Source of the DNA: Glandiceps talaboti
Lineage: Eukaryota > Hemichordata > Enteropneusta > Spengelidae
DNA: 64,000 bases
NCBI RefSeq assembly: GCF_964340395.1
Contig: NC_135560.1
Span: 1,731,501-1,795,500 of the forward strand
Direction: 5' to 3'
Under the pieces are notes generated by a model. The model saw only the letters and a list, made by a program, of their open reading frames with translations. It did not search any database and was not told the DNA's origin. Shown in pieces: positions 45,457-56,736 of this stretch (the stretch's first letter is position 1; each line of letters begins with the position of its first letter). Position numbers and translations under genes: made by a program.

Positions 45457-47492
45457 TTCGCTATTGCCCTAGTGTCCACTGGTGTCAGTCTTCACTATTG
45501 CCCTACTGTCCACTGGTGTCAGTCTTCGCTATTACCTAAGTGTCCACTGGTGTCAGTCTTCACTATTGCCCTAGTGTCCACTGGTGTCAGTCTTCACTAT
45601 TGCCCTAGTGTCCACTGGTGTCGGCCATGTACAAGTCTTCGCTATTGCCCTAGTGTCCACTGGTGTCAGTCATCACTATTGCCCTAGTGTCCACTCGTGT
45701 CAGTCTTCGCTATTACCTAAGTGTCCACTGGTGTCAGTCTTCACTATTGCCCTAGTGTCCACTGGTGTCAGTCTTCACTATTGCCCCAGTGTCCACTGGT
45801 GTCAGTCGTCACTATTGCCCTAGTGTCCACTGGTGTCAATCTTCGCTGTTGCCCTAATGTCCACTGGTGTCGGCCATGCACAAGTCTTCGCTATTGACCT
45901 ACTGTCCACTGGTGTCAGTCTTCACTATTGCCCTAGAGTCCACTGGTGTCAGTCTTCGCTATTGCCCTAATGTCCACTGGTGTCGGCCATGCACAAGTCT
46001 TCGCTATTGCCCTAGTGTCCAGTGGTGTCAGCCATGCACAAGTCTTCACTTTTGCCCGACTGTCCACTGGTGTCAGTCTTCGCTATTGCCCTAATGTCCA
46101 CTGGTGTCGGCCATGCACAAGTCTTCGCTATTGCCCTAGTGTCCACTGGTGTCAGTCTTCGCTATTGCCCTAGTGTCCACTGGTGTCAGTCTTCGCTATT
46201 GCCCTAGTGTCCACTGGTGTCAGTCTTCGCTATTGCCCTAGTGTCCACTGGTGTCAGTCTTCGCTATTGCCCTAGTGTCCACTGGTGTCAGTCTTCGCGA
46301 TTGCCCTAGTGTCCACTGGTGTCAGTCTTCGCTATTGCCCTAGTGTCCACTGGTGTCAGTCTTCACTATTGCCCTAGTGTCCACTGGTGTCAGTCTTCGC
46401 TATTGCCCTAGTGTCCACTGGTGTCAGTCTTCACTATTGCCCTAGTGTCCACTGGTGTCAGCCATGCACAAGTCTTCGCTATTGCCCTAGTGTCCACTGG
46501 TGTCAGCCATGCACAAGTCTTCACTTTTGCCCTAGTGTCCAGTGGTGTCAGCCATGCACAAGTCTTCACTTTTGCCCGACTGTCCACTGGTGTCAGTCTT
46601 CACTATTGCCCTAATGTCCACTGGTGTCGGCCATGCACAAGTCTTCGCTATTGCCCTAGTGTCCACTGGTGTCAGTCTTCACTATTGCCCTAGTGTCCAC
46701 TGGTGTCAGCCATGCACAAGTCTTCGCTATTGCCCTAGTGTCCACTGGTGTCAGCCATGCACAAGTCTTCACTTTTGCCCTAGTGTCCACTGGTGTCAGC
46801 CATGCACAAGTCTTCACTTTTGCCCTACTGTCCACTGGTGTCAGTCTTCACTATTGCCCTAGTGTCCACTGGTGTCAGTCTTCGCTATTGCCCTAGTGTC
46901 CACTGGTGTCAGTCTTCGCTATTGCCCTAGTGTCCACTGGTGTCAGTCTTCGCTATTGCCCTAGTGTCCACTGGTGTCAGTCTTCGCTATTGCCCTAGTG
47001 TCCACTGGTGTCAGTCTTCGCTATTGCCCTAGTGTCCACTGGTGTCAGTCTTCGCGATTGCCCTAGTGTCCACTGGTGTCAGTCTTCGCTATTGCCCTAG
47101 TGTCCACTGGTGTCAGTCTTCACTATTGCCCTAGTGTCCACTGGTGTCATTCTTCACTATTGCCCTAGTGTCCACTGGTGTCAGTCTTCGCTATTGCCCT
47201 AGTGTCCACTGGTGTCAGTCTTCACTATTGCCCTAGTGTCCACTGGTGTCATTCTTCACTATTGCCCTAGTGTCCACTGGTGTCAGTCTTCGCTATTGCC
47301 CTAGTGTCCACTGGTGTCAGTCTTCACTATTGCCCTAGTGTCCACTGGTGACATTCTTCACTATTGCCCTAGTGTCCACTGGTGTCAGTCTTCACTATTG
47401 CCCTAGTGTCCACTGGTGTCATTCTTCACTATTGCCCTAGTGTCCACTGGTGTCATTCTTCACTATTGCCCTAGTGTCCACTGGTGTCAGTC
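45457..47492. repeat. 34-bp minisatellite with 46-bp variant units, ANKRA2 intron 3
   Basis: The unit is CCCTAGTGTCCACTGGTGTC plus AGTCTTCACTATTG. A longer variant carries a 12-base insert (GCCATGCACAAG after GTGTCA/G) and is scattered among short units between 45620 and 46810, but absent from 46811 onward. Runs of variant order (for example around 46000 and 46540) are duplicated. ORFs in all three frames are artefacts. Confidence 0.95.
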
Positions 47493-47691
47493 TTTAATCT
47501 GCATCTATCCAGTCTTTAATCTGTGTCCATCCAGTCTTTAATCTGCATCTATCCAGTGTTTAATCAGTGTCCATCCAGTCTTTAATCTGCATCTATCCAG
47601 TGTTTAATCAGTGTCCATCCAGTCTTTAATCTGTGTCCATCCAGTCTTTAATCAGTGTCCATCCAGTCTTTAATCTGTGTCCATCCAGTCC
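47493..47691. repeat. 22-bp repeat array
   Basis: The unit is CCAGTCTTTAATCTGTGTCC plus AT, about nine copies, with CTGCATCT variants. It is the same sequence that is inverted in the adjoining foldback. Confidence 0.9.
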
Positions 47692-47962
47692 ATACAGAAT
47701 AAAGACTGAGTGAAAACAGATTAAAGACTGGATAGACACAGATTAAAGACTGGATAGCCACAGATTAAAGACTGGATGGACACAGATTAAAGACTGGATG
47801 GACACAGATTAAAGACTGGATGGACACAGATTAAAGACCTGATGGACACAGATTAAAGACTGGATGGACACAGATTAAAGACTGGATGGACACAGATTAT
47901 CCAGTCTTTAATCTGTGTCTATCCAGTCTTTAATCTGTTTCCACTCAGTCTTTATTCTGTAT
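47692..47962. mobile_element. Foldback made of the 22-bp repeat in inverted orientation
   Basis: ATACAGAATAAAGACTGAGT at 47692 is inverted at the right end (ACTCAGTCTTTATTCTGTAT, to about 47961). The outer arms match for about 65 bp. The interior is the 22-bp unit of the neighbouring array in the opposite direction (GATTAAAGACTGGATGGACA). The right end lies 4 bp before the next AGTCCCC element. Confidence 0.8.
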
Positions 47963-47966
47963 TGTT

Positions 47967-50236
47967 AGTCCCTGCCGGACAAAGTCCGGAACGGGGACTT
48001 ATGGATTGGGTTCCGTCCGTCCGTCTGTCCAGAGCCGTTTCTTGGAGATGCCTGGACCGAATTTTTTCAAACTTGGTACATTGGCAGCATACAATGGCAT
48101 ACATATGCACGTCAATTTGTTTCATGATACGATCCAATATGGCCGCCTGGCAGCCATTTTGTTAGCAAATTTCCCCTGTCTAAAGCCATAACTCAGACAT
48201 GCTTGAACATATCTCATTTAAATTTGGTATTAGGACAGTGTTCTTTGTCATACATGTGCATATTCATTGTTGTCATGATACGATCCAATATGGCTGCCTG
48301 GCAGCCATTTTGTTTGCGAATTTTCCATGTCCAAAGCCATAACTCAGATATGCTTGAACAGATCTCATTCAAAGTTGGTATTAGCACAGTGTTCTATGAC
48401 ATACATGTGCATATCCATTTTCATCATGATGTGATCCAATATGGCCGCCTGCAGCCATTTTGTTTGCGAATTTTCCATGTCCAAAGCCATAACTCAGACA
48501 TGCTTGAACAGATCTCATTCAAAGTTGGTATTAGGACAGTGTTCTGTGACATACATGTGCATATTCACAGTGATTGGGAAGTCAACGCGCCCCGCACCAT
48601 AGTCGCATTTAATTGAAAATTGGCACATTGAAATCGACTTCTTGGCGCCCACAAAGGCGCATTGTCGCTAACAGTGAAATTTAGACACTTCAGTGCTGGA
48701 GTGCCGATTCAGTAGAGGCGAAGTACGGAAGTACATTGTAAACCCAACTCACGTCAGCTGTTTGAAATGATGCCCCCACAGACACAACATATCTTTTGCA
48801 AAGCAAATCTGAATACTTATACTGTTTCATGTCCCTCTATCCATGTTTGACTATTTGAATACACGAAACACGCGTGACCATTCCCCGGGTATAGTGAAAC
48901 AGATCAAACCAATACGATTCAAGATATTCAAATTAGTATGCCCTTTGATGACCTTGCCTGACCGTCACTGCGTTCATCATGCATGAGAAAAGACGTCAAC
49001 TCCTTGAATGAATGTTACGATCAGTGATTATGATCACCTATGTTTTAGAATAAATACTTGAAGCATAAATTTATCAACACAATTACTAATCTTGTAGGTA
49101 ACAACTCAAATCGCTACCACGACTTGAACATGCTTCCCTACTGTACAAACAATAACAAGCAGAAATATTACTTTACTTATTTATGTATTTAATTTTCATG
49201 TGACTACATAAGAACACTTTTACTTTCGTACCCCTATAGGCCCTATCAGAAATAACGAATGTTGCCAATTCTACCTCACCATTCATTCCATAGTAACTCG
49301 TTACTATACTATAAAGTCTCATTTTTTTTTTAATTTTACGTACTACTCGTATACATAATTTAGAAACAATGTAACTATATGGATGAATTATCCCCCACAT
49401 CGCGATCACATCATTTCTGGCTGGCAAACACGTGCGTTTACTGTATTAAACATGCCTCCGAAAAAGATAGTTAACTGTTCTGTAATGACCTGTGATTGAA
49501 AGATGTATCTTTCACATTTGAAACCTCCCTATGTGTGAGCTCATATTTTGTCAATAAAAATGTAGAATTGATGGTTACTTCATTTTAACTATTTTGCTTT
49601 ATTGTTGGATCATGAATGCTAACTTGGGCCCATTAGAATTTCTGAATGGCCCATTGAAATTGAAAATGGCCCATTCATTTTTGCTGGAATGGGGCCATTG
49701 TCACATTGGTGTTTTCAGACTTCCCAGTCACTGATATTCATTGTTGTCGTGATACGATCCAATATGGCTGCCTGGCAGCCATTTTGTTTGCGAGTAGGTT
49801 TCTATGTCCAAAGCCATAACTCACACATGCTTGAACAGATCTCATTCAAAGTTGGCATTAGGACAGTGTTCTATGACATACATGTGCATATCCATTTTCA
49901 TCGTGATACGATCCAATATGGCTGCCTGGCAGCCATTTTGTTTGCGAATTTTCCATGTCCAACGCCATAACTCAGACATGCTTGAACAGGTCCCCCCCCC
50001 CCCCCCCCATACCCGACCCATCCTTTATTGTTGAATGTATTATTCCATCACGTCATCTTGAAGAGTTGGGATGTCCCATGTCCAACGAGCAGACACAACA
50101 TATCTAAGTCTGTTTGATTTAGGTTCACAAGTGTTGTTGCGTGATCAGAGAAATGATATCAAGAAAATGACAACATTAACTGCCAGTTCCTTAAAACCCA
50201 ATCATAGCGGGGACTATGTTATTCTCAATGACTTGT
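47967..50236 (+). mobile_element. Hairpin-VNTR element, AGTCCCC family, split by an insertion
   Basis: The 5' hairpin, GTCC run and about three VNTR units occupy 47967-48567. The element resumes at 49734 with further units and the standard 3' tail to about 50236. Both halves are in the same orientation and join without loss at the 7-bp ATATTCA when the insertion is removed. Confidence 0.85.
48568..49733. mobile_element. 1166-bp CAGTG/CACTG element nested in the AGTCCCC element
   Basis: The ends CAGTGATTGGGAAGTC and GACTTCCCAGTCACTG are inverted copies. ATATTCA directly flanks both sides (48561-48567 and 49734-49740), and intact family copies carry the unduplicated CATATTCATTG there. The ends look hAT-like, although hAT usually makes 8 bp. 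The only sizeable ORF (49427-49173 minus, 84 codons) matches nothing I know, so it is non-autonomous. Confidence 0.85.
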
Positions 50237-50432
50237 TCTATATATATTACACACATGGCGACATTACATGAGTATTGAGATTGCATGGTAGAGATTCAAA
50301 TGTCTGTACAGTATGTGATTAATATTGACCTTTTCAAAACATTGATGATCAAAGTAGCCAAGCAATTTTAATGGTCATTGTCATAAATCTTGGCATATCC
50401 AATAAATATAATGTTCCCTTAACTTCTTTCAG

Positions 50433-50722
50433 AGCTAACTCCACATCAGTTGGCAGCCCAGGGAGAATTGACGTTGTTGGCAGAAAAGCTACAGAAGGGA
50501 TTAGATGTTGATATACAGGATGAAAATGGTCATACTCCTATAATGTGGGCATGCTCACAAAATCAAACAACTATTGTAGAATATTTACTGGACAAGGGAG
50601 CAGATGCAAACATATGTAACATTGATGGAGAGACAGCCCTTGCATTTGCCTGTAGCTATGGAAGTGTAGAAATAGTACAATTACTGTTGATGGTTGGAGT
50701 TGATGTTAATGTGTATGACATG
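50433..50722 (+). CDS. ANKRA2: ANKRA2 coding exon 4 (residues 180-275, ankyrin repeats 1-3)
   Basis: CCCTTAACTTCTTTCAG precedes 290 nt that complete a GAG codon and then encode LTPHQLAAQGELTLLAEKLQ, matching LSVHQLAAQGE, the hallmark opening of the ANKRA2/RFXANK repeat domain. Repeat 2 starts at NGHTPIMWACSQNQ (about residue 210) and repeat 3 at DGETALAFACSYGS (about 243). The exon ends VGVDVNVYDM|GTAAGT in phase 0, exactly at a repeat boundary. Vertebrate proteins have YDWNGGTP across this junction; here the Trp is Met. The peptide-binding groove of this family is formed on these repeats. Confidence 0.93.
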
Positions 50723-50773
50723 GTAAGTTTCACTTGTCAAACTTATTCTCACAAGTAAAATCTTACACTTGCA

Positions 50774-51190
50774 TCTGAAATTAATTTGTCTACTCCGACA
50801 TCCTGATAATGTCATACTTGAAAACTCCAATACAAAATTAATTCGTCTACTCAGACATCCTGATAGTATCATACCTGAAAACTCAATACAGAATCCCTTC
50901 CATCTACAACCTGTAACTAAGCATGAAGTCAAGCTCATGTTATCATTATTACATAGTAGCAACTGGGCAACATCAAATTGAATGTTATCGTTATTACATA
51001 GTAGCAACTGGGCAACATCAAATTGAATGTTATCGTTATTACATAGTAGCAACTGGGCAACATCAAATTGAATGTTATCGTTATTACATAGTAGCAACTG
51101 GGCAACATCAAATTGAATGTTATCGTTATTACATAGTAGCAACTGGGCAACATCAAATTGAATGTTATCGTTATTATATAGTAGCAATCA
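50774..51190. repeat. Short duplicated block and 45-bp array, ANKRA2 intron 4
   Basis: Two copies of an approximately 60-bp block (CTACTCAGACATCCTGATA) lie at 50774-50893. From about 50934 to 51180 there are about five copies of a 45-bp unit (ATGTTATCGTTATTACATAG, AGCAACTGGGCAACATCAAA). ORFs there are artefacts. Confidence 0.9.
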
Positions 51191-51299
51191 TGCCATTCAT
51201 CTCACAGTAAATTGGTATGATAACAATCATCTCAATAAATTGGTATGATGCCATTCATCTCACAGTAAATTGGTATTTTTATCTCAAAAAGTACTTCTG

Positions 51300-51990
51300 A
51301 AAGTGTTATTTTGCAGATTTCCTTCAAAACATGTTGACAAAATTGGCCCTAGCAACCATGACCACGCCCTTAGTAACAACCAAATGGCAGTATATTTTGG
51401 TTAAATAACAACATCATCTGGTAGGCAAGTGAGTAAACATTCAAAAAAATGTATGAAAATACCCTAGCAACCATGACCACGCCCATAGCAACAGCCAAAC
51501 AGTGGTGTATTTCACAAAGATAACAACAGGGTTTAATAGACAATTGAATAAACATTCAAAAAGTGTATGTAAATTTGCCTAGCAACAAGACCAAGCCCAT
51601 AGCAGTAGCCAAATAATCATGTATATTGCAAAGATAACAACAGGAATAGAAAGACAAATGAATAAACATTCAAAAATGTATGCAAATGTGCCTAGCAACA
51701 AGACCACACCCATAGCAACAACCAAATGATCACATACATTGTATATTGTAATAACAACAGGGATTTATACACAATTGAATAAACATTCAAAAAATGTATG
51801 CAAATATGCCTAGCAACAAGACCATGCCCATAGCAACAGCCAAATGATATATTGCAAAGATAATATCAGGAATTCATACACAAGTGAACAAAAACATACA
51901 CAAATGTATGCAAATATATCATATAGCAACATGGTTGGATAGGCAACTGGATGGTTATTCAGCAAATAAACACCTACAGGGGTCGAAATA
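51300..51990 (+). repeat. VNTR family 3 units, ANKRA2 intron 4
   Basis: Five to six degenerate units of about 110-118 bp carry CCTAGCAACAAGACCATGCC, ATAGCAACAGCCAAATGAT and GATAACAACAGG. The GGGGTCGAAATAATG stretch at 51980 begins a different small repeat (ACTGGGCAAGTAGAAAAC). Confidence 0.8.
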
Positions 51991-52059
51991 ATGAAAAAAT
52001 TTCGCTTGTCCACTGGGCAAGTAGAAAACAAAAAGTACTTGCCAAAATCAAAAATTGCT

Positions 52060-52730
52060 TGCCCATTCCAAATCGTGGGGTATTTTTGTGTGGCTTACAA
52101 ATGCACTGTTGTGATTGATCGGGCTTTCTTTTGTTTATTATCAAAAAATGTCACTTTGAAAGTTTCTGTTGGCATAGCATACAATTTTTTGTTCACTTGT
52201 AAAAAGTAGTTATTAAAATAATTTTTTCAGCACTTTCATAAGCTATCAATATAAAAATTAACATTTATTTCAACACTGATGTAAAATCTTTCTAAGTATT
52301 TCCTTTTCCACGATGTCAATATATTTTCTTTCCTTCCTCATCCACACCAACTATTTTTCTCCCAGTATGATTTGTTTATATTTTCCTAGTAGTATTTTCA
52401 AATGAAATGACTGTTGTAAAATTTGCAGTTGATTCAAACACTCAAAACCTGAAAAATCATGCTGTAATTTACTATTGTTGAACAATATTCAATGAGTCAC
52501 TGGTCATTCCAGGTATGTTTTCTTGATAGAGTAAACAAAGTATGTCAAGGACATTGACAGCTGGTCCAGATTGTTTTGAAAAGTGGTCAGTCAAGAAAGA
52601 GGTCTTCTCAATATTGATACAATGTTATAATTTTCCAGACTTGTTGGCACCATGGTTATACAATGTATCCAAAATCCTATCAGACAGGTGTAGTGTCTGA
52701 TAAGTACAGCATGAACACAGGCAAAAACAC
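52060..52730. other. ANKRA2 intron 4, unique AT-rich sequence
   Basis: No feature is supported. Confidence 0.5.
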
Positions 52731-52734
52731 ACCC

Positions 52735-55700
52735 CTGATCAATATTCTATTGCAATAACCAGGTGTAATGCTAGTAATGGTATTAAAGCTTGGATCTATT
52801 GCTATAACCAGGTGCAATGCTAGTAATGGTATTAAAGCTAGGATCTATTGCAATAACCAGGTGCAATGCTAGTAATGGTATTAAAGCTAGGATCTATTGC
52901 TATAACCAGGTGCAATGCTAGTAATGGTATTAAAGCTGGGGTCTATTGCTATAACCAGGTGCAATGCTAGTGAAGGTATTAAAGCTAGGGTCTATTGCAA
53001 TAACCAGGTGCAATGCTAGTAATGGTATTAAAGCTAGGATCTATTGCTATAACCAGGTGCAATGCTAGTAATGGTATTAAAGCTAGGGTCTATTGCTATA
53101 ACCAGGTGCAATGCTAGTAATGGTATTAAAGCTAGGGTCTATTGATATAACCAGGTGTAATGCTAGTAATGGTATTAAAGCTAGGGTCTATTGCTATAAC
53201 CAGGTGTAATGCTAGTAATGGTATTAAAGCTAGGGTCTATTGCTATAACCAGGTGTAATGCTAGTAATGGTATTAAAGCTAGGGTCTATTGCTATAACCA
53301 GGTGTAATGCTAGTAATGGTATTAAAGCTAGGGTCTATTGCTATAACCAGGTGTAATGCTAGTAATGGTATTAAAGCTAGGGTCTATTCCTATAACCAGG
53401 TGCAATGCTAGTAATGGTATTAAAGCTAGGGTCTATTGATATAACCAGGTGCAATGCAAGTAATGGTATTAAAGCTAGGGTCTATTGCTATAACCAGGTG
53501 TAATGCTAGTAATGGTATTAAAGCTAGGGTCTATTGATATAATCAGGTGCAATGCTAGTAATGGTATTAAAGCTAGGGTCTATTGCTATAACCAGGTGTA
53601 ATGCTAGTAATGGTATTAAAGCTAGGATCTATTGATATAACCAGGTGTAATGCTAGTAATGGTATTAAAGCTAGGGTCTATTGCTATAACCAGGTGTAAT
53701 GCTAGTAATGGTATTAAAGCTAGGGTCTATTGATATAACCAGGTGTAATGCTAGTAATGGTATTAAAGCTAGGGTCTATTGCTATAACCAGGTGTAATGC
53801 TAGTAATGGTATTAAAGCTAGGGTCTATTGATATAACCAGGTGTAATGCTAGTAATGGTATTAAAGCTAGGGTCTATTGCTATAACCAGGTGCAATGCTA
53901 GTAATGGTATTAAAGCTAGGATCTATTGCTATAACCAGGTGCAATGCTAGTAAAGGTATTAAAGCTAGGGTCTATTGCTATAACCAGGTGCAATGCTAGT
54001 AATAGTATTAAAGCTAGGGTCTATTGCTATAACCAGGTGTAATGCTAGTAATGGTATTAAAGCTAGGGTCTATTGCTATAACCAGGTGTAATGCTAGTAA
54101 TGGTATTAAAGCTAGGGTCTATTGCTATAACCAGGTGCAATGCTAGTAATGGTATTAAAGCTAGGATCTATTGCTATAACCAGGTGTAATGCTAGTAATG
54201 GTATTAAAGCTAGGGTCTATTGCTATAACCAGGTGTAATGCTAGTAATAGTATTAAAGCTAGGATCTATTGCTATAACCAGGTGTAATGCTAGTAATGGT
54301 ATTAAAGCTAGGGTCTATTGCTATAACCAGGTGTAATGCTAGTAATAGTATTAAAGCTAGGGTCTATTGCTATAACCAGGTGTAATGCTAGTAATAGTAT
54401 TAAAGCTAGGATCTATTGCTATAACCAGGTGCAATGCTAGTAATGGTATTAAAGCTAGGATCTATTGCTATAACCAGGTGCAATGCTAGTAAAGGTATTA
54501 AAGCTTGGGTCTATTGCTATAACCAGGTGTAATGCTAGTAAAGGTATTAAAGCTAGGGTCTATTGCTATAACCAGGTGTAATGCTAGTAATGGTATTAAA
54601 GCTAGGGTCTATTGCTATAACCAGGTGTAATGCTAGTAATGGTATTAAAGCTAGGGTCTATTGCTATAACCAGGTGCAATGCTAGTAATAGTATTAAAGC
54701 TAGGGTCTATTGCTATAACCAGGTGTAATGCTAGTAATGGTATTAAAGCTAGGGTCTATTGCTATAACCAGGTGTAATGCTAGTAATGGTATTAAAGCTA
54801 GGGTCTATTGCTATAACCAGGTGCAATGCTAGTAATGGTATTAAAGCTAGGATCTATTGCTATAACCAGGTGTAATGCTAGTAATGGTATTAAAGCTAGG
54901 GTCTATTGCTATAACCAGGTGTAATGCTAGTAATAGTATTAAAGCTAGGATCTATTGCTATAACCAGGTGTAATGCTAGTAATGGTATTAAAGCTAGGGT
55001 CTATTGCTATAACCAGGTGTAATGCTAGTAATAGTATTAAAGCTAGGGTCTATTGCTATAACCAGGTGTAATGCTAGTAATAGTATTAAAGCTAGGATCT
55101 ATTGCTATAACCAGGTGTAATGCTAGTAATGGTATTAAAGCTAGGGTCTATTGCTATAACCAGGTGTAATGCTAGTAATAGTATTAAAGCTAGGGTCTAT
55201 TGCTATAACCAGGTGTAATGCTAGTAAAGGTATTAAAGCTAGGGTCTATTGCTATAACCAGGTGTAATGCTAGTAATAGTATTAAAGCTAGGGTCTATTG
55301 CTATAACCAGGTGTAATGCTAGTAAAGGTATTAAAGCTAGGGTCTATTGCTATAACCAGGTGTAATGCTAGTAATAGTATTAAAGCTAGGGTCTATTGCT
55401 ATAACCAGGTGTAATGCTAGTAATAGTATTAAAGCTAGGATCTATTGCTATAACCAGGTGTAATGCTAGTAATGGTATTAAAGCTAGGATCTATTGCTAT
55501 AACCAGGTGTAATGCTAGTAATAGTATTAAAGCTAGGGTATATTGCTATAACCAGGTGTAATGCTAGTAATGGTATTAAAGCTAGGGTCTATTGCTATAA
55601 CCAGGTGTAATGCTAGTAATGGTATTAAAGCTAGGATCTATTGCTATAACCAGGTGTAATGCTAGTAATAGTATTAAAGCTAGGGTATATTGCTATAACC

Positions 55701-56325
55701 AGGTGTAATGCTAGTAATGGTATTAAAGCTAGGGTATATTGCTATAACCAGGTGTAATGCTAGTAATGGTATTAAAGCTAGGATCTATTGCTATAACCAG
55801 GTGTAATGCTAGTAATGGTATTAAAGCTAGGGTATATTGCTATAACCAGGTGTAATGCTAGTAATGGTATTAAAGCTAGGGTATATTGCTATAACCAGGT
55901 GTAATGCTAGTAATAGTATTAAAGCTAGGATCTATTGCTATAACCAGGTGTAATGCTAGTAATGGTATTAAAGCTAGGGTCTATTGCTATAACCAGGTGT
56001 AATGCTAGTAATAGTATTAAAGCTAGGGTATATTGCTATAACCAGGTGTAATGCTAGTAATGGTATTAAAGCTAGGGTCTATTGCTATAACCAGGTGTAA
56101 TGCTAGTAATGGTATTAAAGCTAGGGTCTATTCCTATAACCAGGTGCAATGCTAGTAATGGTATTAAAGCTAGGATCTATTGCTATAACCAGGTGCAATG
56201 CTAGTAATGGTATTAAAGCTAGGATCTATTGCTATAACCAGGTGTAATGCTAGTAATGGTATTAAAGCTAGGATCTATTGCTATAACCAGGTGCAATGCT
56301 AGTAATGGTATTAAAGCTAGGATCT
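52735..56325. repeat. 49-bp minisatellite, about 73 copies, ANKRA2 intron 4
   Basis: The unit is CTATAACCAGGTGTAATGCT, AGTAATGGTATTAAAGCTAG and GGTCTATTG. Variants are GTGCAATG/GTGTAATG, AATGG/AATAG/AAAGG and GGTCTA/GATCTA/GGTATA. GTGCAATG units cluster at the left end and at the extreme right, while GGTATATTG is confined to about 55530-56040. That is the pattern of local spread by unequal exchange. Confidence 0.97.
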
Positions 56326-56339
56326 ATACCTAGCATGAA

Positions 56340-56736
56340 TAAAAAGAGACATGAATCTCGAAATACGAAGACTTTTGTGTTAAGAATATCTTACAATTAC
56401 CTTCTAATAAATAGAATATATCATAATTGCATTTGCTGATAAAATCAACCAGGAGTCGTTCATATATGATTCCAAATGTGTGGTTTCATCCAACAAGCTA
56501 TAACTGAGCAACGTTGTATGCTATGAATGTGATATACATTTTGGAATCACCTAACAACAAAGTTGAGACACACACTTGTGTTTTTAGTGTGGTAGTGTCT
56601 TATAATAAAGGTGGGTGTGACACTACATACAGTATATTCTTTGTATACAGAGCAAGGTCAACTGCTTAAATAACATAATATTAAACTATGGTATAGCACA
56701 TGTATGTTCACACTCCAGATCAACTTATGTCTAATT
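56340..56736. other. ANKRA2 intron 4, unique sequence
   Basis: AT-rich; nothing recognisable. Confidence 0.5.

Noticed and set aside
45472-46896. Overlapping plus-strand ORFs with VSTGVS/CPSVHWC repeats
   Set aside because: They are the 34-bp array read in several frames; the unit is not a multiple of three and no frame is favoured.
50681-51187. 168-codon minus-strand ORF and its plus-strand partner
   Set aside because: Both come from the 45-bp array, where 45 is a multiple of three.
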